Positions 22,976-34,049 of a stretch of DNA of 64,000 nucleotides are shown in pieces. The stretch is from Symbiodinium natans (taxonomy: Eukaryota; Sar; Dinophyceae; Suessiales; Symbiodiniaceae), in assembly GCA_905221605.1 (NCBI GenBank), contig CAJNDS010002499.1:150001-214000 (forward strand), read 5' to 3'. The position numbers were made by a program, and so were the translations under genes. The notes under the pieces were generated by a model. The model was given only the letters and a program-made list of their open reading frames with translations. It was not told the DNA's origin and searched no databases. Position 1 is the stretch's first letter; each line of letters starts with the position of its first letter.

Positions 22976-23489
22976 CGCGAAGCCCTAAATCTAACTACCT
23001 CAGATGTGGAATGCGACGGTCAACCTGCAAAATCCCCTCACCCCCCGAATCCTCTAAAACCCTAAGGCCCGAAGCTCTCTCTGAAGATGGGAAGTTGGTG
23101 TTGGTTCGGAAGTGTTTCGGCGGCAGCCTTGCACCGCAAGGTCTGGGCACCCCGACTCTACAAGGCCCCCGTAGCCGGCATTGTGCCTGGGCTGCTGTGT
23201 TAAACTCCAGTGACTTCGTGGTCTATTTATCAATGGGCTGCCGGCTGTGATTTATAGGATAAGATCTTTACAAGCCAAACATTGGGGCGGCAAGGTCTTG
23301 CTGATGCTCATAGCGGAGAGACCGAAATAGTGACAGCACGATTACGTCGGCAGCATGCGGTAAAAATCAAACCGCACGCATCCAGCTACAGTGCAGTAGC
23401 TGTCCGAGTCTTCTAAAAGTCGTAGGTCTTCAGTCTATGTCGTATCTGACGCTGAAGTAAATATAGTAGCTTACAAGATATGATATATG

Positions 23490-23521
23490 TATAAATATGC
23501 ATATACATATATATATATATA
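23490..23521. repeat. Short AT-rich repeat
   Basis: Imperfect ATATAT run inside a 60-bp AT-rich patch. Confidence 0.7.
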
Positions 23522-23723
23522 AGAAGATGTACCATTTTTCGTATCCTGGTTTCCCGTGGCATGGGCCTCCTTTCAATGTGGGTTTAGGTCCAATCGGCTC
23601 GTCTGAGTGCTCATCCTGCACGGCTCTCATAGCACGACTCCCTGCGTGACTTCCTGCAACTATGAATCGTCCTTTAGTCCCTGTCCGTCTTTGCGTGCAC
23701 TGGCAGGTCAGTCCACGACCTCT

Positions 23724-24027
23724 CTACGCAAGTTGCACGATGCCACCCGCATTGGACGTTTGGCCATATGCACTGAACTTTCGTGGATCCGGGCGCGCTT
23801 CCAGAAGCAACAGGGCAGTTCTTGCGTGACCCCGCAGGCGCGTACACCACAATGACGCTTCGCCATTTGCATTGGCTAATCTCACATCGGCCCCGGCATT
23901 CAGCAACTAACGACTTTCGAGCTGCCGACTGTCGCTGCGTACCGTAGAGCTGTCCAGCCGTGTGGTTGTCGGAGCAGTTCTTTCCAGCCCCAACCTCCAA
24001 CAGCAAACGGACACGCTCCGGATTTGC
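23724..24027 (-). pseudogene. Ankyrin-repeat relic with frameshifts
   Basis: Reading leftward from 24027: 'ANPERVRLLLEVGAGKNC' then 'SDN' in one frame, 'HGWTALRYAATVGSSKVVS' in the next, and 'LLNAGADVRLANANGEAS' with 'GHARTALLLLEARPDP' in the third, ending at TAG 23726-23724. Together these follow the ankyrin consensus (D-x-G-x-T-A-L, two helices, V-x-L-L-L-x-x-G-A-D) for about two and a half repeats. The first switch fits a 2-bp insertion in the CCACAC stretch, the second a 1-bp loss before TTGCTGAAT; there is no room for introns. Ankyrin repeats bind other proteins, and such genes are numerous in dinoflagellates. I read this as a decayed fragment; indels in the assembly are an alternative. 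Confidence 0.65.
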
Positions 24028-24453
24028 ATGTTTGTTCTCAAGGTTTCCTTTTTCTCAGCTTGTTTGTCGCTGGTGACTGGTGATGCGTTTGTTCCTGGGG
24101 CAAAGGGGTCAACACTCACTTCACAAGAATCGAAAGCAGGGGCCCCGCCGACCATGGCTAAAAACTCAACCATCCCGCGCACAAGACACGCTCAAAGCAC
24201 GATGGTCTCGGAGTCCGAGATCTTCAATCCCCCCCTCCCCACCCCGAGGGACCGACCAACTTTTGAAGCAATCTTTCTTGGCGGTATGATGTCCCTTTTA
24301 AGCCAGATGGCACGGCGTTATTAACAGTTGATCCTTAGAGTCTCGCACATTATGGCAAGCCAGTCGCAGCCCCACAGCCCTACTGCACCCCTCCCATCCC
24401 CACACTGTCCTACACTACACAAGAAGCTATGTATTATACTCCCCTTCGAACCT

Positions 24454-24790
24454 TCATAAGATCAATATCTTTAATATCCTCTTGGGTTTTATATAAAGCA
24501 AACATTTAAAAAAAAAAACAATTCCCCAAGGGGAGATAGAGCTATAAGGGCAGCCATGGTGCAGTTCGAGCCGCTCTGGCTCCAGGAGGGCCCAATTGTA
24601 AGGCCTCTCGGGGTGACGAAGGGCACTAGGATTGAAGAGAATGTGCGTGCCAGGGCAACGCAAGTTGCCCGAAAGACTCTTCAGCTTCGGCGGTTTCTCC
24701 AACTCATTCTCTACTACTTGCTGTGAATCTTGCCAGGGGTCTCTGGCCACTTGACGAAAGAGCCATCGTATGCAACAACGCGCAGCCGTC
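24454..24790 (-). CDS. Candidate coding exon, unrecognised
   Basis: The frame runs through 'ELEKPPKLKSLSGNLRC', 'PGTHILFNPSALRHPERP' and 'NWALLEPERLELHHGCP', with strong coding character. A second frame overlaps its 5' end ('LRVVAYDGSFVKWPETPG', 24791-24727) and is followed by a GTAGTA donor, so two exons may abut here. The 3' end of the open frame runs into an A-rich, AT-rich stretch (24440-24520) and is probably not coding. The Met at 24750 is a GTG codon, so this is an internal exon or lacks its start. No domain recognised. Confidence 0.48.
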
Positions 24791-26209
24791 GATTGCTTTG
24801 AAATAAGGCATAAACTGGCGGGGTGCCGCTACCTACAAGAGCTGCTGCCTGGTGAGTCTTTGGCTGCTACTCACATTGCAGCTGAAATTAGGGCGGTTCT
24901 GTGGAGACTGGAAGACATTGCGAGGGGAAGACATGAAGACGTGTACCAGATGGAGTTCAAACAAAGCCGAGTGACATCAAACTTCAGGTACATCATCCCT
25001 GAGCCTACAAAATTCAATCTCTGAAGCTTCAAGTCCTCAAGCCTCACGAGATGCAAAGCCTCAAGCTGCATGCGTTGATTCTAATTTTAGGTGGGCAACC
25101 CTGAACGCCCGCCCGGTAAAGTCTCGGTATATTTGCAGAACATATTGAATCTTCTTGCCAAACTGTCACTCTGGACCCTGAACCGAAGCTCGAAAACCAC
25201 CAAAACCCCCAAGCAGTCCTTTAATACAAACTTTCATACTTCAAAGCCTATTCAGAACCTAAACGCTGCCCCGGCCCTGAGGTATCGCCGACCGCAGCCA
25301 GCACGCGGTCGACAGAGATCTGCTTGCCCGGGTGGTCCTGGCACTTGGGCTTTGATGGGCCTGTGGGGGCAAGGCAGTCCGATCGCAAATCTACCAGATG
25401 AAGGTGGTTTGGGGGCGTCTGGCGGATGTGCAGACACGTCCAGAATTTGAGCGTTGCGACAGATGAAGGGATCTGGCTTGCTCAAGTTTGCTCGACGTGA
25501 ATGACCTGAAGTCATGTCAGCTCAGGCCCCATGCTCTTGGGGGAGAGGGGCTGGCATAGCAAGCAAACATCTCACACTGGCTCAGCTTCACCCTTGGTAC
25601 ATGTTTTCAGAATAGGCTAGCAAAACAACTGACTGTGCCCCCGTCGGCAGGAGCCTGGACATGCAGCAACACGTGTATCTTCAAGGAGCTTGATACCATG
25701 CAACATATCGCAGCCCAGCATGAGCATACTGCATTCTGATCATCGGAGGCTCAGCTGTTCTTCGAAGGCAACTCCCAATGCAAAACTCAAGAGTATAGGG
25801 TCAGATGACATAAGGCGCTGCTACAAACAACTCAAGGTAACGACACGCCATACTCCCGGCAATCGGTTGGGGCTCCTTGACAGTGCGCGGCACGCGCGGG
25901 GCTTTATCTTTGCCTTTCGCCTGAGAACTGCCAAAAACAGACAGGATTAAGAGAACAGCATTTGGTTCGGGGGACTTTGGGTTCCATTCTGCAATTCTAG
26001 GCTGTCGTTTAGTAGGTCCTTAAGCATCCCGCCCGAACTAGGCAATGAAGATCTGTGTCCTTAATTGCTGCCGGCCTGTGTCTCATTCCTCCAACCCCAA
26101 CTAAGCATCAGTCACTGGATTTGATTTGCTTTGCCAGCGTCGATCCGGTGTGAGCTGTACAAGGTCCTGGCAGGAACAGCAAACTCCAGCCAAAAAAAAA
26201 GACACATAC

Positions 26210-27640
26210 TCAGCGACGGCCGCGACTGACCACACGGGATGCCTTCGGCGCCAAGGCTTCACGATCTGCCTCGGCCTTCCAGGGATTGCACGTCACGGAC
26301 ATGACTAAGTCACCAACTCGATTCGGGGAGAGCTGCTTGGCCGCCTGGATCTCCATAAGCTTGCGGCTGGCACCGCGCTGAATGTAGTCCTGGAGACTGC
26401 GGTAAGTCTCAAGGCCTGTGAGCTCCTTGAAGGAACAGGCGGGCCGTGCAACCGGGTCGTACGGGGGAAGCTGCTTCTCGATTCTGTTTTTGTGCTCCGT
26501 CCAAAGCAGGCCTCGCTGACGGAGCACCTCCTTGGCATCCTCGGCGCTCCATCTCGGCGACCTGGGCCAGCTTGGATAACAGCAGCTCCTTGGCGCAAGT
26601 CGTACTCCGTGTACGACCTGAACCTCCGCGCGGTGCTTTGCTGCTTGCTGCGTAGACCCACTGCGGCTTCTCCTTTGAGATGCCTTTGCTACGGTTAGGG
26701 CTTGGCGCCAGTAGCTGCTGATCAGGCTCTTCGTGCGGCGCTGCGCTGGCTGGAAGTCCTGGGCACTCCGACGGACGAAGCTGGTGCCAGGGACCTGCTT
26801 CAACAGCCGGCCGTCTACCTTGCCGTCGCTGTCCTCCGAACGCATCAGCCCCAACCGTGGTAATGTAGCTACGCGTGGTCTACTCACCCTGAATATTACC
26901 GCGGTTGCGGCTGATGCGTTGAGTTGGTGATAAGTAGACGACGCATAGTTGCCCTGCCAACTGCTTCTCGAGACCCAGCAAGGTCTGCTGTAGCTCCGGG
27001 AAGTCGAGGTCGCTTTGGAGATAGGTGAGGCGGGCCTGCATCAGCTCACGCCTCTTCGGCATCTGACAAGTTCCGGTCCACTTTTCGAAGCGCCGTCTCC
27101 AGCAAGGCCTCGCTCTCGTCTGGGTCTGGGAGGGTGTCGAACCTGCCGCCCATGGTTGCCAGAGTCCGCCAGCACTCCGACTGCCCGTACAGCGGCAGTA
27201 GGCAAGGCACCAAGGCCGGATCCAAGGCGACGCAGACCCCGGCCTTTCGGCTCATCTTCGAACTTCACACGTGGGCCTGCTGCTTCTGCTGGAGGAAGGA
27301 CTGCCTCGGCATGAGGAGGAGCTCTGGAGTGTTGCTGCATCAAGGCCGCCTGGAAGCTCTCTGCCTGCTGCTTCCGGCAGTCTTGGAAGCTTTCTGCCTG
27401 CTGTTTCCGGCATGCTTGGAAGTTCTCCGCCGCTTGCTGTCGCTCGGCCTGGAAGAGCTCGGCCTGGTGCTGTCGTTCGAGCTGGAAGTTCGCTGGCTCT
27501 TCAGCAAGACGTTTGAGACGCGATTGCAGACTCCTTCAAGCTGCTGCTCCATGTGCTGCGAGGAGCCTCCACGCTCCAGTTTGGGAGCCGCGGCTCCTCC
27601 TCTTCTCCCTCTTCCTGGCCTGGAGTAACCTCCACACCAT
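26210..27640 (-). pseudogene. Frame-switching coiled-coil gene relic
   Basis: Several coding-like blocks follow one another in different minus-strand frames with little or no room for introns. Order: 'MEQQLEGVCNRVSNVLLK' (27.5 kb); a Gln-rich coil with 'RKQQAESFQ' twice (27.5-27.35 kb); 'PDESEALLETALRKVDRN' (27.1 kb); 'ELMQARLTYLQSDLDF' and 'ELQQTLLGLEKQLAG' (27.05-26.95 kb), ending at a GTGAGT donor; then 'CAKELLLSKLAQVAEM', 'WTEHKNRIEKQLPPYD' and 'LQDYIQRGASRKLMEIQ' down to a stop at 26210. The switch near 27048 is explained by one extra T making a TGA. Either a pseudogene with several indels or a gene with uncorrected assembly errors. The protein is charged and helical; no family recognised. 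Confidence 0.5.
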
Positions 27641-27669
27641 CTGAGCCAGCATGCTTGTCCTCTTCATTA

Positions 27670-27761
27670 TCCCGAAACCAGTTGATGACTTAGGGTCCAA
27701 AGTGTGACTGAGTCATCAGCCACTTTCCCGAAACCACTTGATGACTTAGGGTCCAAAGTGT
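27670..27761. repeat. Direct duplication of 36 bp, 56-bp spacing
   Basis: TTGATGACTTAGGGTCCAAA and flanks occur twice (27670-27705 and 27726-27761) with one mismatch. Confidence 0.9.
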
Positions 27762-28316
27762 ACTTCAACCCGTGTACCCCCAGCTACCAGAGGTAAACAG
27801 CTGCTCTCGTCCTGAGTCTGGTCCACAGACTCTTGAAGCGAGTGCATGCCAGGCGCAGGCGCAACGCCCAAGAACTTCACGGACATGGCTGCGTCACAAG
27901 CTGCTGCTTTAGAGCCCCACTGGCTACGGCAATGAAGTCATTGGGGAACTTAGACTCAGGATCACCTTGTTTACTTGAAAAAGCTGCGCTTGTACCTATT
28001 ACTTAAACCCTCTGCCCAACCTCATGTTGGCAAGTCAGTCCATCAACGGCTGTTCGGGCTGTTTTGAGCAGCTACCTACCTTGAACCTACAAATTGCACC
28101 TCAACCACTGCCACTCAAGCGCTTCACTGACCCCACAAGACAACTAGGCAAATTGGAGCGTGGACGTCCCTGCCACGTCTCTGCGACACCGAATGAGTCA
28201 AGCGCGCAGATTTGACACATTGGATGATTGCACAAGCCCTGGTTATAACATCGACAAACTGCAGACTACCAATGCGGCTTGGAGCCAACATGCGCGCCAC
28301 GCCTAGTCCCTGAACG

Positions 28317-28610
28317 TTACAACTCCATAGTGTGCTTTCCCCCTCCACTCCACTGTTCGAGCAAACGACGCAAACAGATCCCGAGCTCTTTTGCCTTCTC
28401 GGACTTTTGCTTCTCGATCAAAGTCTCGTAATCTTTCCTCAGCGCCTGCATGGCGACATTATGCAGTCAGTGAACCTTCTAAGGGTGTTTTGGGGTGCGC
28501 CTGCGGTACCGGGCAAGCTCAGACTTGACACTGACTTGATTGTAGATCGTCTTGTTCACTTCCTTTCTCAAGCCAGCAACAGTTGCGCAGGAGGGGGAGA
28601 CTCCTGGGTC
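28317..28610 (-). CDS. C-terminal exons of a coiled-coil protein
   Basis: Two exons join in phase 0. The first (28610-28536) ends 'LRKEVNKTIYNQ' at a GTCAGT donor. The second (28445-28317) begins after a GCAG acceptor with 'ALRKDYETLIEKQKSEKAKE', continues 'LGICLRRLLEQW' and stops at TAA 28319-28317. The joined heptads make a continuous coiled coil. A 'LEKQFADLRVRLR' segment just upstream (about 28660-28620) in another frame may be the preceding exon. An 8-bp GCAGGCGC repeat lies near the donor and at the acceptor but is out of frame as a splice point, so the GTCAGT donor is preferred. Too short to name a family. Confidence 0.6.
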
Positions 28611-28826
28611 CTGAGTCTGACGCGCAAGTCTGCGAATTGCTTTTCAAGCGGTGTGCGTCTTCAACTGAGTAAAGTCTGAAGTCTGCCAGCTCTGAGAGGC
28701 CACATGTTAAACTGTTAAAGTGGCAGGAGCTCATCAGTGGGAGGGATTAGGGGGCTAATGCAGGCTAAAGGACTACGCGCCTGCGGAGGCAACGGGTCAA
28801 AAGAACCGAAACCCCAACGCCAGAAA

Positions 28827-28875
28827 ACCCTAAACCCTAAACCCTAAACCAACCCTAAACCCAAACCCGAAACCA
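28827..28875 (-). repeat. Interstitial telomeric array, CCCTAAA orientation
   Basis: Five to six CCCTAAA units with a break (CCCTAAACCAACCC). Confidence 0.9.
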
Positions 28876-28959
28876 TGGTTGACTGGCCGGCGTTTGCCTC
28901 CGCGGACATGGACTTGGCCATGCTGTCGGAAGTGAGAACCTCCCAAGTTCAGCAGCGTT

Positions 28960-30020
28960 TAAGCATGGGGCTTACCAAGCCGGCTGGGGTTTGGATCAGA
29001 ATGCTGGATAGATGCTAGGGCCTGCTAGGGTCCTTGGGCTACAGCCAATCACGGGCGAATCGACTACGGATCAGGGGAAAACATGTAGCTGAGGGTGGCC
29101 AATCCCTCGGCAAGAAGCTACAAAACTTACAAAACTCACAAACCAATCCCAACACCCCACACCGGCACCCCGAAATACCACAACCCCATAACCCCATTGC
29201 AGTACTCCACATCCTTCGGGGCCTTCATCAGGCGCTCACACACGAAGTCGAGATGCAAGTCCTGGACTTGGGGGTAAGGGCTTAGGATCAGTTTAAGTAC
29301 TTGTGGATGTTCTCTGGCTTGGGGGTCCCCGGCTTCACTTTGGGGCTTTGAGGCTTTTGAATGTATTTAAGCTGGGGCGCTCACATGCGATCACATGCGT
29401 TCACGGGAGCATTTGCGGCATGTCTTGAGGTGTCCAGGCGGCAACAGATTTGAAACTTTGGTAGACAGCAGAAGCCACCACATAGGCGAAGTTGCAACTC
29501 CGTCATTGCATGTTTGATCACATATTGCTCTCATGGGACTGTGAACATGCACATCCCTCTCCCAGACCCAGAACTGCGTAAAGCAGGAGGAGCTTGGCTA
29601 CAAGGTTACAGCAAGCTGCACTCCAACTGATACCCACATTGCCCCGGTGGAGGGGGCTTGTTGGGTTGCTGGGTGCTGACCAGTGTTAACTCTTCCCTGG
29701 AGGTTTTCTCTCCCATCCTGTCGGAGACACAGGGAGCAGTCAAAGGGCCTAAACAGCAAAACCGATTTGGATTCAAGACCAGGTAATGCGAAATCAGCCA
29801 GAATGACGGCTAAACAAAACGAAGCTTATAATCATGTTGACAACTCCTAAATCCCACCAGTAGCAGAAGCTCAGTGGCAGCTAGCAGCTATCAGGGGAAA
29901 GGGGCCTCGGGGGGGATAATGTTCAACGGTATTCTGGAGAGTTCAGCTGTGGCGCACAGTAGTTTCTCCTCGTTGCGCTTGACCTCGATGGTTGCGTGCG
30001 CCTCTGGGTCAAGTCGTCAG
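28960..30020. other. Stretch without a supported gene
   Basis: Short open frames only, none with coding character plus splice signals. Confidence 0.5.
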
Positions 30021-30023
30021 GCT

Positions 30024-30060
30024 CAAACCCTAAACCCTAAACCCTCAACCCTAAGCCCAA
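30024..30060 (-). repeat. Interstitial telomeric array, CCCTAAA orientation
   Basis: Four units, the last ones degenerate. It abuts the stop codon of the candidate exon ending at 30051. Confidence 0.85.
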
Positions 30061-30277
30061 TGGCAGGGAGTATGGTCCAAAACAGAAGCTGAAGGCTCCA
30101 AGAGTTCTATGGCTTTCTGCACGAGCGCTTCGGAGCTTCGATTTTCGTAGTCTCTGCGAAGAATACGCGTTCGCGCGCTCTCAACGTCAGTGTTGGCAGG
30201 TAGGTGCAGACCTGACGCTCTGCTCGACCACCGGCCCCTCTCATGCTCGGCTGAACCTACATCCCAGACCATGTCTT
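30051..30277 (-). CDS. Candidate terminal exon, unrecognised
   Basis: After a GGTTTCAG acceptor the frame reads 'EDMVWDVGSAEHERGRW', then 'ESARTRILRRDYENRSSEAL' and 'VQKAIELLEPSASVL', stopping at TAG 30053-30051 at the edge of a telomeric array. Charged and helical, good composition for coding. The exon enters in phase 1. The stop inside telomeric repeat DNA is odd and may mean the true donor lies a little upstream. No family recognised. Confidence 0.48.
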
Positions 30278-31132
30278 CTGAAACCCTGATACCCTCCGAT
30301 ACCCTAAACCTGTGTCGGATCTGCATGAATCTCACAAGTCTACCTATCGCTCATCCTCTCTAGAAGCCGAAACCTCGCTTGGTGCTCTTCTCCACCTCTG
30401 CCCCAACATTTCCAATTCAATAAGCTGCACAGGTCAAATCCGACGCAGCTTGCAATCACCACTTTTCTACCCGCGCCTCGCCAAGAAGTCCCAGCACCTC
30501 CGCCGAGCGCCTCACGTGAGTGCTTGAAGTGCTGATATCACGTGTTGAGTTCATGGGGTGAGGGGGTGGTGTCGGGCGGTGTCGGAGCTAAACAGCTAAA
30601 GCACCATGTGATGTTCAGGTCTTGAGCTTTGGGGCAGATTCAGTGAAGCTTGGGGGATTGGGCGGGGATTGGGCCGGAATTGGTGGCTTTTCGCGGCTGT
30701 TTACGCCTTCGTCCCTCCACTGAAGCCTTTCGAGGCGGACTTAGGCTTGGGTGGTCCGGCAATTTTGTCCCCTTGTTGTTGGGGGTTCAGGTTTTTGGCA
30801 TTGACAGGCCCTAAGCTTAGGGCTTAGGGTTGCGGAGTTCCATGCTTCCCAAGCCCTGCCAAGACGCGCATTGAGGCGTCCCCGACGGACGCTGGGGACG
30901 TCGTCGCCATTGAAGTGAATCGCCACCTCTTCTTTGTGCCGTGTTGTGTGTTTGTGGTGGGTCTGGGAGTCTTTAGGATTTGAGCTTTAAGGGCGACACT
31001 CTCCCAATCGCAACCCACCCGGGCACAGATCGAAAGACAAGGCACCAGCTTCGAGCGTACAAAGGTGCCTGAGCCCACCTGGCCACAAGGGGCGTCGAGG
31101 CTTTCCAGGCAAGGGCGTCAATGTTTCGAGGC

Positions 31133-31528
31133 CTACAGGGGGGTTCTTGAGATGCTGTTTTGAAGTCTGGCTTCTGTAGGCTTGAGCTTCCAACGCCTTG
31201 TGTAGCTTGTCAAAGGCAAACCTTGTTCTAACCAGGACATTTGCCCTTGGCAGCTGTGGATTTGACTCTTCGGGAATGTCGGGGCTGGGGTGGGAAATAC
31301 GAAGCCTCCATTTCTATGGGCGCAGCAGCCCCGCCCCCCGTTGGCAAACATGACGCATGATGTTCGCGCTTTGCACTTTTTGTGGGCTTCGACCTCCAAT
31401 TGTTCTATCGAAGCATTATCGGACAATGTTCGCAGGGCAACACCGGTCCTCTCCGGTTGTGAATGCAATGCTTTCATATGTCTCGTTCTGTTTTGCATTT
31501 TCCTTTCTCGCAAGAACAATGCACGCAT
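31133..31528 (-). CDS. Hypothetical protein, 131 codons from ATG
   Basis: A true ATG at 31528 opens 'MRALFLRERKMQNRTRHMKA', followed by 'ALRTLSDNASIEQLEVEAH' and a Cys-containing middle ('KKCKARTSCVMF', 'RGCCAHRNGG'). The plus strand is open over 31290-31616, so the strand is not certain. No family recognised. Confidence 0.33.
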   Translation of the reverse strand: MRALFLRERKMQNRTRHMKALHSQPERTGVALRTLSDNASIEQLEVEAHKKCKARTSCVMFANGGRGCCAHRNGGFVFPTPAPTFPKSQIHSCQGQMSWLEQGLPLTSYTRRWKLKPTEARLQNSISRTPL

Positions 31529-31826
31529 GATAGCTTACGAAGGGTGGCGCACATTTGCGGACACGATGCCGGCAAAACGAAAAGATTTTTGTTTTTTTCG
31601 AAGGGCCTCATCCTGATTGCACGATGCGTTTGTATCACGTAAGAAGGCGAGCCCCCATTTGATGAGTTCGGAGAAGCTTCACATGCATTTTAAATCAAAC
31701 TCAATTTCGAACTTAATTGACATTAGGGCATTCAGGGGGTTGGGAGAAGAGGGGGGGGCAGGGGTGCAGCCCTCCAAGTGCAAACGCAATGCTCATGAGT
31801 TCGGTTTTGTACGTGATTCATATTGG

Positions 31827-31970
31827 TTTTGAAGGAATGCTCATTGATGGCACGACCTTCTTTGAAGCAAGGTTGCGCGGTTCGCGGGGGACGGGCTTGG
31901 AAATGACTCATGTGGGGCATCATGTGGGTTTGAAGGAATGTCCATTGACGGTACAACATTCCTGCCAACA
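31827..31970. repeat. Diverged direct repeat, period about 101 bp
   Basis: TTTGAAGGAATGCTCATTGA at about 31828 recurs as TTTGAAGGAATGTCCATTGA at about 31929, with matching sequence after it. Confidence 0.7.
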
Positions 31971-33666
31971 AGCTTGCCTATATGATGCTTTGGAAAGGAT
32001 TCGTATCATGCTTTGGACGAATTCATGAAGGCTCTCAGGAGTATGAGGAAAGTTCACCGATATTCTTGGAAGCACGTTTGCATGGACCGCTGGGCCAGCG
32101 CCAGGAAAGGGGACGGTCCACCCCAGGAATCCCAGGAAAGGGAGCAACAAAGAGGTAGTAGAAAAAGCAGCCTTCATCCGCAAACCCGCCACTCATACAT
32201 TGCAAACTCTCAGCCCTCGGAACCTCCCACCGGAGCAACGCCCAAGCGACGCTGTCGTCCTAGCTCAGAGTTGTGGCGGAAGGACATCAGGAGGGTGAGG
32301 GTGGCTGGGCTGGGCCGCGCCGAGGGCGCCTCGGAACCGATGAAGCCCTACAGTGCTAAGAGTAAAGGAAGCAACTGCAGTCTCCTTGCCGCCTGTGTCA
32401 ACATGCTCTCCAAATCAAGGTGGGCTCCCTGAGGGGAGCTCGGTTCACGAGACCCCCCATGTTCTTGTGACGCTGGTAGAAAGCGTTACCCCCTCCCCTC
32501 CCCAAAAAATCGAACTGCTAAGCCTTCGCAAACTCCAATTTGCTTGCGAGTTTGGGTGCCCTAAGTTCCACGCAAGGCTTACGGGATCAACGCAGGACTC
32601 TGCAACTGCAGGTTGGCCTCGGGTGACACCTTTGCATCAGCTCCACAAACCGACCAAAAACCTAACTCTGAAGCTCCGGAACCCCAAAGCCGCTGAGGCC
32701 CTCCAAACTCTGAATTCCAACTCTGGGCCCGGACATCTCAATGAAGCCATAAGCCCTGGAGGTCAGAGGAAGGCTGTCGCCCGTCCGTGAGGTGGGTGGC
32801 CAGCTCGGGGATGCCGCCTGCATGCTGGGGGGGGTGTGCGGTCGAAGCTTGAGGGCTTGAGGGCTTGAATTATATGTTGAAAGTATTGATTTTCCAAAAG
32901 AGATGCATATGTCCAACGTTACTGCCTGCGCCAGCCCCGAGCAGAGATGCAGAGGCGGAGGACACACCTGAGCTTGGGTGACCAAAAGCAGGGGAGTGAT
33001 GGGCCTAGAAGCTTATGGTTGAGCTCAACCTCCTGAAGCACAGAGTGGCTACAGATTCAGCACTACGACGCAGAACAACCAACGGTTTGCAATTTGCAAT
33101 ATGGGCAAGGTAAAAGAGATGCACAAAGTCGTGGTTGTATGCCCATGACAATCAACAAGACATGCGACAGGAGGATGGGCAGCCCTACGCTAAAGCCCAA
33201 AAGCCAAAAGGCTTTCCAGCTGCACTACCCCTCTAGCTGAAACAGCAAAGCCTAAACCTCACCTACCCCCCTAAGCCTAAGCCGTATCGCTATGACAAAG
33301 CCCGGGTGCTTCCCACTCGGCGGAGCCCGGGACGTGCCATGGCGACACTTGGGAGGTTTTTCAAGCGGAGGGTTTGAAAGTCTTGGACTTGCAGGCGCAC
33401 AATCCGATTCCAAACGTCCAAGTTTTTGTTCTGTTTTTTTAGTCTTGTTTGAGATACTTGTGAGTTCGTAGCTCTGCAGCAGTGTTGCCCGGGAAAAAAC
33501 GAAAGCAGCGCACATGACAAAGTGTCAAACAAAGCTCCAAACCAGGCTTGCTATTGACGTTGATGTCCTTATTGGCACGTGCTACAGCTGGCATTCTTCA
33601 TCCCCTAAGCCCTAAGCCCTGTTGCAACCTAGAGCCCAGTGCATATTCTTTTAAGAAGAAAGCCAC

Positions 33667-33785
33667 CTGCGGCACGTTGGGGGGTGTCCAACTCATACCC
33701 CGAAACTTGTAAGGTTGCTCATGTCTCCTGCGCTGCTTGACGCAGAACACTGCAGTTCCGAGCATCTCCCCAACATCTCCAAGGC
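33667..33785 (-). CDS. Candidate internal exon
   Basis: Bounded by a GTTTCAG acceptor and a CCGCAG|GTGGC donor, entering in phase 1 and leaving in phase 0. It encodes 'LGDVGEMLGTAVFCVKQRRR' and 'FRGMSWTPPNVPQ'. The frame stays open to 33598, but the tail runs into telomere-like GGGCTTAGGG repeats, so I end the exon at the donor. No family recognised. Confidence 0.48.
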
Positions 33786-34049
33786 CTGAAACTCTGTGCC
33801 AACAGAGACACGAATTACACTGCAAGCAGAAGCAAAAAACACGCAGCACCCATAAGGGGGCATCTGGCCTTTTCACTGCAGTCACGAGCAATAGGCACGT
33901 AGCATCCCTATTTTGGGAGGCCGGCCACGTTGTTTTCACGATCTGCTCGGATGTGTGGACTGAGCTTACCTTTTCAAATGAAGAGGCCGAAGTCACATTA
34001 GGGTTTAGGCTTTTTGGTTTAGGCAATCACGGCTTTAGCTCCTGGCCAC

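Noticed and set aside
24770-25024. 84-codon plus-strand frame with 'AVLWRLEDIARGRHEDV'
   Set aside because: Somewhat coding-like, but it overlaps the 5' end of a better minus-strand candidate and lacks splice or start support; kept out of the list.
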